DNA of 64,000 bases from the NCBI GenBank assembly GCA_017454945.1, contig JAFTCA010000099.1, positions 1 to 64,000 of the forward strand, read 5' to 3'. The position numbers and the translations under genes are program-made. Positions 35,650 to 47,400 of the stretch are shown here, piece by piece (position 1 is the first letter of the stretch; each line of letters begins with the position of its first letter). The notes below the pieces were generated by a model that saw only the letters and a program-made list of their open reading frames with translations, searched no databases and was not told where the DNA came from. The stretch comes from Bacteroidales bacterium (GTDB lineage Bacteria > Bacteroidota > Bacteroidia > Bacteroidales > WCHB1-69).

Positions 35650-38600
35650 TTGCCAGGTTTCTTGGTTCACTTTGACTCCAACGGAGGTGCAGGAACCATG
35701 CAAGACACGATTGTAACCGAATTCCCCTTCTACGTTCCCGATTGTGAATTCACTCATAGCAGTTTGGCCTTTGCAAACTGGAACACCCTGGCCGATGGTA
35801 CAGGAACCACTTTGGCTGTAGGCAGTGAAATCACTTCCCTTACTTCTGATACCACCCTCTACGCCCAGTGGGCCGCCGTACTGAACGCCACTACTGGTAA
35901 CTACTATAACGACCTTCAGGCTGCCATAGATGATGCCACCGCAGGTGACTCTATCGTTGTGCTGACCAATCTCAACACCAACGCCACCTACAGTGTGACG
36001 AAGGATTTGATTATCAATGGTGGAAAACACCAAATAAACAGCACAGCCAACCGCGGATTGTGGGTGGATGCCGCTGGAGTAAGCCTGACCCTGCGCAATT
36101 TCTACATCAGCGTGACAGGTACAGGAAGCTACCCAAGAGGAATCCAAATCAATGAACCCAACGTCACTTTGGTGATGGATAGCTGCCGTGTAACAGATGT
36201 TTCGCACTATGCCATCAATATCATAGGAGGTGCTGACAACGCAAACCTCACCGTCACCAACTCTTACATCCACGGTTGGGCCGCCTTGAACAACTGGGGC
36301 AGCAACTCAACCTTCACCTTTGTCAATGACACATTATACGGCCTTAACGACAAAACATACAACGCTAACGGATGGAATAACTTTGGCGTCATTGTAATGA
36401 ATGGCGACGGCACCAACAATGCCCTTTCCAACACCATCACACTGACAGAATGCGTTGTTATTGCCGAGCAGACCACAGGCAACAAGCAAAATTGGGCCAA
36501 TCTCCAAGGACAATCCAACAGCAACCAAATTATTGTTGATGACGCCACCCAAATTATTGACGGAAGTAAAAATGACATAAGAGATAGCTTGTTGATTGTA
36601 ACCGAAAACGCCATTACACTGCCTCTTACTGAAGCACAGGTGAAAAATCTACAAAAGACCTATACCGTAAAAGATAAAGAAGACGGCACCTATACCGTTT
36701 ATTTCAACACATTGTACTCATGGCCCGATCCCGCCGGTTCAGTTTACACCGACTTCCACGCACCCTTCAAACAGGGATGGATTGACAACACAGAAAGCCT
36801 CAAGCTTTTGGACGATGTAATTCTGCACGACACGTTACAACTGAGTGACAACGATACCATTACTATTGACTTTAACGGCCATAGCATCGACAAAGACAAC
36901 TACACCATCCAACTGGGACCCACCAACGCAGTGAACACGAACGCACAGACCGACATCTTCTCCGCTTTGCTTGAACAAAGTGAGGTAGTGGAAACTGACA
37001 ACGGTGGCGGCTCCTACACTTACTCTATAAGACAATACAACCTCATTTCGTACAACGCTAATGGTGGACAGGGTGTGATTGACACCTTGAAGAAATACTA
37101 TGACGAGACAGTTACCCTTTCCGACGGCACTGGCTTTACCAGAACCGACAGCACGCTCTATCGCTGGAATACCGCTGCCGATGAAAGTGGCGATGACTAC
37201 GCTCTAGGTGCAAACTACAGCGACAACGAAAATCTCGACCTCTATGCTGTATGGCGCCTGACTCTGGATATGACCATGAGCTCTTCCGACGTGGTATGCT
37301 ACGGACAAAACAATGGTACCGACACCGTTAACATTATCGGCGGCGAGGCTCCTTATCAGATTGTTCTTGCATGCACCGAGTTGGCTGTAAACGACACTGT
37401 GTTAATCGAGGCTACGCAACACATCTTCACTGACCTGAAACCTGGTGATTATGAAGTGAAACTGACCGATGTATTGACCAAAGACACCATCGTAGGAACC
37501 TTCACGATCAGCCAACCCGACACATTGGAGATTTTAACCATGAACGTTGTTGACGCTGTTTGCCCGAACCAACCGAGCTATGCAGTAGAGATGACCACCT
37601 CTGGCGGCAACGGCGGCAACCATTACACCTGGTACAACACTATTAGCGACGGTGCCACGGTTGAGGAAGCCGACGCACTGAACACTACGGTTGATAAGAT
37701 TGACGGTAACGACTGCGGTCACACCTACGCTATTGGCGTGAAAGTTGTGGACAGCAAGAACTGCACAGCCTCCGACACACTGGAATTCACCATGATTGAC
37801 GCAGAGGCACCGACCTACACTGTTCCCGAACCGCTGACCGTTTACATGGATGAAACCTGCAATTACAGCGCCGACACAAATGTTACCCACTCCGTACCGA
37901 CAGAACTTGCCGACAACTGCTCGGCAGCAGCCGACCTCACGGTAAGCTACCGCGATGAAGAACCGGTTGCAGACTGCGGTAACACATTCCACTTCGACCG
38001 TATCTGGAAAGTGGTTGACGTTTGCGGCAATGTTTCTCTCAGCGACTCCGTTCAGACCATCACGGTGAGCGACACCATCAAGCCCACCTTCACCGCTCCT
38101 GAAGACATCACCATCTACACTGACGAAAACTGCAATTATGTAGCTACCGTTGACAAGACCGGCGATGTGACCGACGAAGCAGACAACTGCTCCACCGAAA
38201 TCGAAGCAACGTATGAAGACGTGGTTGAAGACGGCGACTGCGAAGGCTCGAAAGTCATCACACGTACTTGGAGTTTGGTTGACAACTGCGGTAATGCCGC
38301 TGCTGACCAAATCCAGACTATCACGGTTCTCGATACCATCAAACCCACCTTCACCAAACCCGATGACATCATTATCTACACCGACGAAAACTGCAATTAT
38401 GTAGCTACCGTTGACAAGACCGGCGATGTGACCGACGAGGCCGACAACTGCTCAAACAACATCAACGCCACCTTCGTTGATGAGACTGAAGACGGCGACT
38501 GCGAAGGCGAGAAGGTCATCACACGTACCTGGAGCCTGGTTGACGACTGCGGTAACAAGGCTGCTGACCAGATTCAGACCATCACCGTGAAGGATACCAT

Positions 38601-41103
38601 CAAACCCACCTTCACCAAACCCGATGACATCATTATCTACACCGACGAAAACTGCAATTATGTAGCTACCGTTGACAAGACCGGCGATGTGACCGACGAG
38701 GCAGACAACTGCTCAACCAACATCAACGCCACCTTCGTTGATGAGACTGAAGACGGCGACTGCGAAGGCGAGAAGATCATCACACGTACTTGGAGCCTGG
38801 TTGACAACTGCGGTAACGCCGCCGCCGACCAGAAGCAGACCATCACCGTGAAGGACACTATCAAGCCTACCTTCACCAAGCCCAACGACTTCACCATCTA
38901 CTCCGACGAGCAATGCGGCTATGACGCATCCGTTGAAGTGACCGGCGATGTGACCGACGAGGCAGACAACTGCTCCACCGAGCTCGAAGCCACCTTCGTT
39001 GACGATGTTGCAGACGGCGACTGCGAGGGCGAGAAGATCATCACACGTACTTGGAGCCTGGTTGACGACTGCGGTAACAAGGCCGACGACCAGAAGCAGA
39101 TCATTACGGTTCTCGACACCATCCGTCCCACCTACATCGTGCCCGAACCCTACACCGCTTACACAGACGACAACTGCGCGGCTGTGACCACGCCTGATGT
39201 GGCCGGTGAGCCTACCGAGGTAAGAGACAACTGCACCGAGAAACCGACCGTGACCTACCGCGACGAGGATCCTGTGGAGGACTGCGAAGGCGCTTACCAC
39301 TTCAACCGTATCTGGAAGGTGGTTGACGACTGCGGCAACATCTCGCTCAGCGACTCCGTACAGCTCATCACCGTGAAGGACACCATCCGTCCCACATTTG
39401 TGGTTCCTGTTGACACCACCGTCTTCAGAGACGCCGACTGCAACTATGACGCTTCTCCCGAAATCACAGGTACCGTATCCAATGTTTGGGATAACTGCTC
39501 AACCTCCTTCGACACCAACTATGTTGACCAGGATGTCACCGAAAGATACATCACCTGCGAAGGACACATGGTTATTGAGAGAACCTGGACGATAACCGAC
39601 AACTGCGGCAACGTTTCGCTGCCTCAGATCCAGATCATCGCCGTTAGAGACTCCATCAAGCCGACCTTCACCGCTCCTAAGGACACCACCATCTATAAGG
39701 ATGAGAACTGCGAATACGACATCACCGTCGAAAACGTGGGCGACGTGCTCGACGAGGCCGACAACTGCTCCACCATGCTGGAGGCCACCTACCGCGACTC
39801 CGTCATCACTCCTGACGACGCCTGCGAAGGCCTGCTGGTTATCCAGAGAATCTGGAGCCTGGTTGACGACTGCGGCAACAAGGCTGAGGAACAGAACCAG
39901 ATAATCACCATCGAGGATACCCTGGCGCCCGTCTTCACCGTGCCTGAGGACATCACCCTCTGCCGCGACGACAACGGCGATATCGCCGCTGACACCACTG
40001 TGGCCGGCACCATCACCGACGCAGCCGACAACTGCTCCGCCGACGTCACCATCGAATGGAACGACACCGACACCACCGGCACCGACGCCGAGGACCGTGT
40101 CATCACCAGAACATGGTCGGTGAGCGACGCCTGCGGCAACGTGGCAACGGCTGAACAGCTCATCACCGTCCGTCCTTCTGTCCTCACCGAAGGCAACTTC
40201 GACTTGGTTTGCAAGGACACCACTATCGTGCTTCCTTACAACACCGACAGCAAGAAGCTTGCGCTGAACGCTCCCGACACCGCCAACCACATGACGGGCA
40301 TGGAGGTGACACTCACCAACAACTACCCCGCCGACAGCGTGTTCACCGTTGGCACAACCACCATCACATGGACCGCTACCGACGAGTGCGGACACAGCAT
40401 CAGCTGCTCGTTCAATGTCAACGTTGAGTATCCTCCCTGCGACTCAGCCGTTGTTGACGGAAAAACCTATCCTGCCCTGCGTATCGGCACCCAGTGCTGG
40501 CTGGGCGAGAACATCCGCAGCACTCACTATGCCGACGGCACCGAAGTGGCTGTTGTAAAAGACTACAACGACGATGCTTCGAATACCGAGACCTACGGCA
40601 AGCTCTACTCATGGTACTCGGCCGTGAGAGTCGCTGAAGGCGACGACAGCGCTGAGCCCGAGAAGAGCACCGTGCCGCAGACACGCAACCACGGCAGAAG
40701 ACTTCTGTTTGCTGCACCTCCCACAGATGCCACTCCGGGCTCACAGTTCGTTCAGGGCATCTGTCCCGAAGGCTGGGCCGTACCCACCAGCGGCGACTTC
40801 ATGCAGCTCTTTGATGCCGCAGGCACCACCGACAAGGTTAAAGATAGCAGCGAAGGCTGGCTGCCCGGCTACGAAGGCACCGAACCCACTTCCGGCTTCA
40901 ACGCCCGCGGTGCCGGCTACTACGACAACGCCACCGAACGCTTCCTGAACCTGCTCGGCGAAACCTACTTCTGGACCAGCGATTCCGCCGCAAACAGTAG
41001 CGATGGCACCTGCATCAGCATCAGCTACCACTGCGCCGATGGCATGGTACAAGAAAAAGACAAGGGACGCTGCCACAGCGTAAGATGTATCAAAGTGTAC
41101 TAA
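35650..41103 (+). CDS. Adhesin, C-terminal part: InlB-like, SprB-like, HYR-type repeats and FISUMP domain
   Basis: This open segment (1817 residues; it has no signal peptide, and its first possible start is TTG, the first ATG being at 35698) is the in-frame continuation of the preceding segment. Domains in order: an InlB B-repeat-like unit (VHFDSNGGAGTM ... TTLYAQW), a partial beta-helix, a second InlB-like unit (YNANGGQG ... LDLYAVW), an SprB-like repeat (VVCYGQNNGT ... GGEAPYQI), nine HYR/Ig-like repeats of about 87 residues with conserved ENCNY, ADNCS, TRTWSLVD-CGN landmarks, and a C-terminal FISUMP domain (YPALRIGTQCWLGENIR ... CPEGWAVPTSGDF ... RCIKVY). It would be a surface adhesin if attached to the upstream signal peptide. 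No T9SS sorting domain is visible. Unless the amber is read through, this half is probably not exported. Confidence 0.8.
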   Translation: MPGFLVHFDSNGGAGTMQDTIVTEFPFYVPDCEFTHSSLAFANWNTLADGTGTTLAVGSEITSLTSDTTLYAQWAAVLNATTGNYYNDLQAAIDDATAGDSIVVLTNLNTNATYSVTKDLIINGGKHQINSTANRGLWVDAAGVSLTLRNFYISVTGTGSYPRGIQINEPNVTLVMDSCRVTDVSHYAINIIGGADNANLTVTNSYIHGWAALNNWGSNSTFTFVNDTLYGLNDKTYNANGWNNFGVIVMNGDGTNNALSNTITLTECVVIAEQTTGNKQNWANLQGQSNSNQIIVDDATQIIDGSKNDIRDSLLIVTENAITLPLTEAQVKNLQKTYTVKDKEDGTYTVYFNTLYSWPDPAGSVYTDFHAPFKQGWIDNTESLKLLDDVILHDTLQLSDNDTITIDFNGHSIDKDNYTIQLGPTNAVNTNAQTDIFSALLEQSEVVETDNGGGSYTYSIRQYNLISYNANGGQGVIDTLKKYYDETVTLSDGTGFTRTDSTLYRWNTAADESGDDYALGANYSDNENLDLYAVWRLTLDMTMSSSDVVCYGQNNGTDTVNIIGGEAPYQIVLACTELAVNDTVLIEATQHIFTDLKPGDYEVKLTDVLTKDTIVGTFTISQPDTLEILTMNVVDAVCPNQPSYAVEMTTSGGNGGNHYTWYNTISDGATVEEADALNTTVDKIDGNDCGHTYAIGVKVVDSKNCTASDTLEFTMIDAEAPTYTVPEPLTVYMDETCNYSADTNVTHSVPTELADNCSAAADLTVSYRDEEPVADCGNTFHFDRIWKVVDVCGNVSLSDSVQTITVSDTIKPTFTAPEDITIYTDENCNYVATVDKTGDVTDEADNCSTEIEATYEDVVEDGDCEGSKVITRTWSLVDNCGNAAADQIQTITVLDTIKPTFTKPDDIIIYTDENCNYVATVDKTGDVTDEADNCSNNINATFVDETEDGDCEGEKVITRTWSLVDDCGNKAADQIQTITVKDTIKPTFTKPDDIIIYTDENCNYVATVDKTGDVTDEADNCSTNINATFVDETEDGDCEGEKIITRTWSLVDNCGNAAADQKQTITVKDTIKPTFTKPNDFTIYSDEQCGYDASVEVTGDVTDEADNCSTELEATFVDDVADGDCEGEKIITRTWSLVDDCGNKADDQKQIITVLDTIRPTYIVPEPYTAYTDDNCAAVTTPDVAGEPTEVRDNCTEKPTVTYRDEDPVEDCEGAYHFNRIWKVVDDCGNISLSDSVQLITVKDTIRPTFVVPVDTTVFRDADCNYDASPEITGTVSNVWDNCSTSFDTNYVDQDVTERYITCEGHMVIERTWTITDNCGNVSLPQIQIIAVRDSIKPTFTAPKDTTIYKDENCEYDITVENVGDVLDEADNCSTMLEATYRDSVITPDDACEGLLVIQRIWSLVDDCGNKAEEQNQIITIEDTLAPVFTVPEDITLCRDDNGDIAADTTVAGTITDAADNCSADVTIEWNDTDTTGTDAEDRVITRTWSVSDACGNVATAEQLITVRPSVLTEGNFDLVCKDTTIVLPYNTDSKKLALNAPDTANHMTGMEVTLTNNYPADSVFTVGTTTITWTATDECGHSISCSFNVNVEYPPCDSAVVDGKTYPALRIGTQCWLGENIRSTHYADGTEVAVVKDYNDDASNTETYGKLYSWYSAVRVAEGDDSAEPEKSTVPQTRNHGRRLLFAAPPTDATPGSQFVQGICPEGWAVPTSGDFMQLFDAAGTTDKVKDSSEGWLPGYEGTEPTSGFNARGAGYYDNATERFLNLLGETYFWTSDSAANSSDGTCISISYHCADGMVQEKDKGRCHSVRCIKVY
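37798..40180 (+). repeat. Tandem array of nine HYR/Ig-like coding repeats
   Basis: Units start D-[TS]-[IL]-x-P-x-[FY]. Four consecutive units (starting 38071, 38332, 38593, 38854) are exactly 261 bp, and those at 38332 and 38593 are almost identical in DNA, so they are prone to recombination. Confidence 0.9.
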
Positions 41104-41107
41104 TATC

Positions 41108-41139
41108 AAAAAACGCTCCCGACTGTGAGCGTTTTTTTT
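41108..41139 (+). terminator. Intrinsic terminator of the adhesin gene
   Basis: AAACGCTC and GAGCGTTT form a stem with an 8-base loop, followed by eight T. It starts five bases after the TAA stop. Confidence 0.85.
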
Positions 41140-41167
41140 AAAGTTCAGAATTCAAATTTCAAAGTAG

Positions 41168-41195
41168 AGCCGCGATTAATCGCGGCTTTTTTTTT
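41168..41195 (+). terminator. Second intrinsic terminator
   Basis: AGCCGCGATTAATCGCGGCT is a perfect 20-base palindrome followed by a run of T. Confidence 0.75.
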
Positions 41196-41271
41196 CGGTG
41201 TCTTCGACAAGCTCGACACCGCCCATGGGTGGTTGATGTCATCTGTTATTTCAAATAATGCGATTTTCATT

Positions 41272-41336
41272 GCATATTTATATGTAAATATTTCATACTT
41301 TTGCATTTGTAAGTATAGAAGGCATATTTTATATGC
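41272..41336 (+). promoter_or_regulatory. Promoter of the giant CUB protein gene with flanking palindromes
   Basis: TACTTTTG at 41296-41303 is a -7 box. GCATATTTATATGT (41272-41285) lies just upstream and GCATATTTTATATGC (41322-41336) just downstream of the expected transcription start. The pair could be operator half-sites or a 5' RNA hairpin; this is inference. Confidence 0.5.
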
Positions 41337-41408
41337 AACATATTTATTATTAGTCAATTAAACCTATTCATAGAACAATATAACTGCACATTCTGATAAA
41401 AAATTTAT

Positions 41409-44400
41409 ATGAAGAAATTACTATTTTTACTTGTTTCCATGTTTTGTATGGCAACGTATGCCCAAAACTGCCCCTTTAAAGTTAGATTCGAAAAGACCGA
41501 TGCCACTTGTTACAACAACGGTCGAGTGGAATTCATTTTGCTTGACGATAACGACAACGAGATTGAGATTGACCTGACCAATCGAAAACCCGTTGAAACA
41601 AGCATCAACCTGATGAATATCAAATACTACTATCGAAACATGGGAGATACGACCACCCACTATACGCCCAGCAATATCATCTCTTCTTTTGAGCCTGGGC
41701 AATATGTAGTAGGTGTGCAGGCAATATGCGCAACTGGTGAGCAAGGAAGTGCGGCTTACCGGTCGTTAGACACGAACACCATTGTTACCATAACTTCAAG
41801 TTATGTTACTCCATCTATTTCGCCCATGGCCAACATCGCCACCGACTCAACCATGTACGGTAATCGCCCCACCCTGCCATGCTTGACTACAGGTCGTATC
41901 CAGCTGAACATTACAGGCGGAACCTTCCCCTATACCATCAGGATAGAGAACGAAGAAAACCACGAAACCATAAGGACAGTGGTTTTTAACGGACCACAAT
42001 ATACTGGCACCAATCCCAGAAACTACAATTATGTCAACTATTTCAGTTTCGACAGTTTAGCCAAGGGCAACTATCGGTTCTACTTCACCGACGGTTGCGG
42101 TTTCAGTTACAACGTGGCTATGGAGGTAAGAGATTTGGAAATACCTGTAATTGAGGTAGATAAATCGAGAATATATGCAGGATTTGGCGGATACTACTCC
42201 AACTATAATCTTTCGCCCACTGATAGTAACAAGGTTCTTTTCCGCTTCTACTTCAAAGGTGAATCGTACAATTACTACTACAAAGAGTTAGGCAACTTGC
42301 TACAATACAGGTTCGTCAACAACATTGCAGGCGGCACTACTTATACCTCGCCGTGGTACCCATTCCCGCTCGACAAGGCTGCCAGCGACTACTACTATCT
42401 CAACTCTGCCGAAATTTATATCATAGATACGGTTAAAACTGTCAACCAATATTGCGCCCTTTACAATCAAGACATTCTCTGGGAGGGGCGAAACACCTCT
42501 TGCGAAAGTACAACCTACTCGAAAACTTTCCGACTTGACCGCACTTCTACACCATCCTACATGGACTATCACACCAAAACCACTCACCTAAGCGAAGTGC
42601 ATTACGACCCTTGCCAATTCACCGCAAACGACTTGGTTCATATTCCTGACTACTACTTCCAAACAAGTTGGAACAGCAACGAATGGTCAACATCAAGCAC
42701 AACCACTTACTATTGGACCTATCCTCTGCACTACTGTTTCATTGACAATGACACGCACGACACCATCAAAACCATAGATGCCACTACCGACAACACCGTT
42801 TATCTATACGACACAGATATTGAAAACAAATATGGCTCTTTCGAGGTGAATGACCGCAATATTAACCTACACTGGACGGTAACCGACGATCAAGGCTGCG
42901 TACTGAAAGATGCTGTCGAGGTGGTTACGTTCTACCATGACACCATGGACAATGTATATAATTCATCTCGAAATGGGAACTATGGTAATAGCGGCGGTTT
43001 TTATTATGAAGGCGAATGGTATCCGGATTGTTGCTGCCAATCCACACGAAGCGTGGGCTTTTATGAACATTTCACCATGGATAGACGAGCCATCTATCCT
43101 GAAGCCATGCGCCTCTTGCGCGATGGCTGCCAGTTCAAGATTACATCCAGTCCGAATGACAACCTGTACAACATGACCGCCACTTATAATTACGACCAAA
43201 ACAAGTGGATTGTACAGCGTGAAAACCTCAACAATGCCGTTGAAGTCACGGGCGAGATTAGCGAGTACGAATTACACATTTATATCAATGATTATTGCCT
43301 CCCTTCTGGAAAATATAAATACGAGTTCATCACAGGATGCGATACCTTGCGGGATGCGATTAATGCTCATTTCTACGACAGTCATAGCATCAGAGTGGCA
43401 CAGAAGCCTAAATACACCTTAACCCAAACCTGCGATGATGCCTATATTACCCCCGTGGAGGGTCGATACGACTTGGTGGTTTCCAACCATCGTACTTCTG
43501 AACCTGTTAACGAATACTACGAAAACATCACACCAGGAGAGGCCTATTTCAAAATCATCTCCGGTCCCGAAGGCGGATATCCCACCAATCTGTTCACATT
43601 GAACAGTCCCATTCGACTTTCCAAACCAGGGACCTACACACTGCGAATGTTGTCGGCTGACACAATATTTTATTGCGAAGCAGAAACTTTCGACACGACT
43701 TTCACCTATACAGGCGGAGCCGTAGAATTCAAGAGCGTCGCCGCTTACCTGTGCGAAGCCGCTTCGAGCACAGGTAACGTGATAGCCAGTGCCCAATACG
43801 GCACAGCTCCCTATACCTTCAAAGTATATAGCGAACCCGATATGCAAGGCACTTTGCTTGCTACCAACAACACTGGCAAATTCTCCGGACTGCCCATATC
43901 TGCAGGTCAGACGATTTCGATAGAGCTGACGGATGCCTGCGGCTATAACTTCTCTGTTAACCTTGACGTAACCGACATGTCAACAAGTCAGATAGCCTGG
44001 TTTGACGGAGGTCTGCAACTCAAGGAGTCGTGCGAAGGAAGCACCATCGAAGTATATGCTCTCATGCTAGGCGAGGATGCCTCCTACCACTGGACGGGAC
44101 CCAATGGATACGATGAATATACAACCAACGGCACCATCAACCTGCCAAGAGGTTCGGCCAGCGGATACTACCATATTGAGTTATCGGCTCCCGGATGTAG
44201 CGCAACCCTTCGTGACAGCGTCTATTTGCGTGTCATCACCTCTCCGTCCGTCACCATCAGCGAAGGCCCCACCGTATGTCCTGGCGAGGAAGTCACCATG
44301 ACCTTCACCCCCTCGGGAACCAACGGCACCATCCACTATGTCATTGGACAAGAAGAGAACTCAATGATAACCTATCACGAATTCTCGGGAGATAATGGAC

Positions 44401-47400
44401 AGAGCGAATCTCTAACCTTTAATGCCTTCGCTAGCAATACCTTATGGGTAAACAGCGTAAAAGATGACATCTGTTCATTCTCACTTCGCGAAGGAGATAA
44501 GGTTGTCACCGTACGCGACGACGTGGTGTCTGCTTGCAACATCACCACCTCATCCGAAACCATCTGCTACAATACCGCTGTTGACCTGACTGCCAGCGCC
44601 AGCGGGCTCAGCTATCCCTACACCATCAAGTGGTACGCTGATGCCGACAAAAAAGACTTATTGCAAACAGAAGAGATTTACGAAGGAGAACACTCAACTT
44701 ATCATGTCAACGCCTTGACACAAGATACAACATTCTATGTAACAGCCTTAGATGCAAATACTTGCGAAACGCAATACGGTTTTGTAAACTCATGGATGAA
44801 CATGGAGCCTGGCACAACCACCCTTGCCTGTGGCCAATCCAAACGTTTGTTTGACTCGGGCGGTAGCGGCAGTGAATATTCTCCCAATGAGAACATCAGC
44901 CACACCTTCACCACCACCTCGGGGCACATCACCATCGACTTCACCATGTTTAACACCCTTAACGAAGACGTGTTAAAAGTGATTTCGGGACCCATTGCCA
45001 GCGCCACCTCCGACTCAGTCCTCGCTGAATTGAAAGGCAACATAAACGGAGCCACTTACACATCAAAAGGCAACACCCTTTCGTTGCTGTTCATCTCCAA
45101 GCGTAATGCCGGCTATCCGGGCTGGGATGCCATCGTAAGTTGCGATGCCAAACCTGCCCAATCAACCGTCAAGGTACTTGCCCCTGTCACGGTTGACTTA
45201 ACAACCAGTCCCGAGTTGCCGTTGCACTACAACAGCGATGTGGCGGTAACTGCCACAGCCCACGGCGGCAAAGAAGAGACCTATCAGTTCACTTGGTACA
45301 CCAGCACCGACGATGGCAGCAGCTGGACGCAAGTCCAACAAAACAACGCCACCTCATCGGATGTACTCAACTTATCGTCTCTCACCACCACCACCTTAGT
45401 GAAAGTGGAAGTGGCTGACAACGCCGCCACAGAACCCTGTCTTGACATAGCTCAAGAGCAGTTGACCATTCACATTGCTGACATCGCCTTGGATTTGACG
45501 ATGAACTGTCTGCAAGAAAAGACCTGTGTGGGGAACTTCTCAGTAGGTCTCACCGTAACGAACGGCGGCACCGAAACGGCCACCAATATTGTCTGCAAAC
45601 TGAACTTCCCATCCTACATCAGTTACGTCAATAGCGACGACGACCCGATAGACTTCGGCTATCTTGGCGCCAACGAGAGCAAGACCGTGACGGTTGATCT
45701 CTACAACGCCGGTTCTTTCAACACACCCACCACCGTCAACATACAAGGCCAAATCTGGTCGGCCGACCAAGGCGATTCCCGACTCGCCGTTGAATACGGA
45801 GACTGGGATTGGCAGCGCACGCCATTACAGGCCGACGAAGCCACGACTTCAATCCTGATACCTGCCGCCGCAAGAGCTGAAGACTACATCATCACGATTC
45901 CCGAGCAAGCAGTATGCTACGGAGCCACCGCTGTATTTGAGGCTTCTCCCAACATGATTCCCGCCACCATCCGTTGGTACGAAGACAAGGGTCTTAGCAC
46001 CCTGTTGCATTCCGACGTGCTTAACAATGCTGGCGATGTGTCAACTTACGCCATGACCAATGTCACCTCCTACAAATCATACTATCTCACCATTGAAAAT
46101 GAGAATGTGTGCCCCATCACCGCCTCGGTGGACTACAGCGACAAGTTGAACTACTACCGCGTGACCGATAATGTGAACATGCAGAATGGCACCATAACCA
46201 TCAGCAACAGCGACCATATCCGATTCTACGACAGCGGCGGTCCCAACCACCCCAACAGTGCTAACGAAAACTACACCCTCACCTTTAAGGCCATTGATGG
46301 TTCTCCCATGGCCTTACTATTAGATTACACCAATTATAACGGATCGTTTAGCGTATATAACGGACCCGACATTCTCCAATCGTTGCCCATCACCTCCACT
46401 GAAACCACTTTTGGAAGACTATACACATCGGCTACCGGCTACATAACCATCCGATACAAAAATAATGAAAGCACAAGTGACGGCTGGCAAGGACATGTGT
46501 TCACCTTGCGTAATACCGCCTACAATGAAGCCAAGGCCACTGTCAAGTCGCCGCTGGCGGCAGGTCACCTCACAACGGAGAGCTCGGAAGTATGCTTTGG
46601 AGCCACCGCCACACTGATCGCCTCATCAGACATTGCCTATCCGCAGAATTACACATGGTATGCTTCCGACATGAGCAAAGTGGTGAAAGAAGAGACCATA
46701 AACTCAGGACACTCGACATTGCAAATAGAAAATGCCACCACAGCACAACCCTACTATGTGACTGTGGGTAACGAAAGCGAATGTCCGGTTAAGATGCCTT
46801 TCTTCTACTCCACCGTTTTGATGAACAGAAGCAACAACGGGAAAACCACTACCCTGCACGACAAAGAGGTGGTCAATTTCTATGACGAAGGTGGTCCCAA
46901 CAACAACTATCCCGGTTATACAGCCAAAACATACACCCACACCTTTACCACCGAGCACGGGCAAGTTGCTATGGAGTTTGACAGATACATGTATTTATGT
47001 CAGGAATGGAGCAACGAACAACAAAAATATTTCAGAGGAGACACCCTTTACCTATACGACGGCACCGATGAGTCGGCTCCTCTGCTCGACTTTATTACAG
47101 GAGACCATTACGAATCAGCTTCCTATGCCTCCACCAGTGGAAGCATCACAGCCAAGTTTGTGAGCATTGAAACCAGCTGGGGACACCAAGGCTGGAAGGC
47201 CAAAGTAACCAACAGTGCCACGGCACCGGTTCAAAGTATCGTATTGCTCAATAGCGAAAGCCACAACCAGACCTCCATCCTCACCCCGTCCGACAGTGTT
47301 CTCTTCTACGATGAAGGCGGATCCTTCATGAACTACCAAACCAATCGCGACTACACCCATACTTTTACGGCCATGCAAGGCAACGTAAAAATGTCGTTCA

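Larger units (their letters stand above)
41104..41408. other. Intergenic region with two terminators, a dispersed hairpin and the giant gene's promoter
   Basis: No gene is seen. From left: terminator 41108, a TTCAGAATTCAAATTTCAAAG block, terminator 41168, a CGGTGTC/GACACCG hairpin (41196-41221) resembling dispersed repeats, two small palindromes flanking the promoter box (41272 and 41322), and the leader of the giant gene. Confidence 0.65.

Noticed and set aside
35434..36273. Minus-strand ORF of 279 codons
   Set aside because: It is antisense to the adhesin coding repeats, where the biased composition keeps the opposite frame open.
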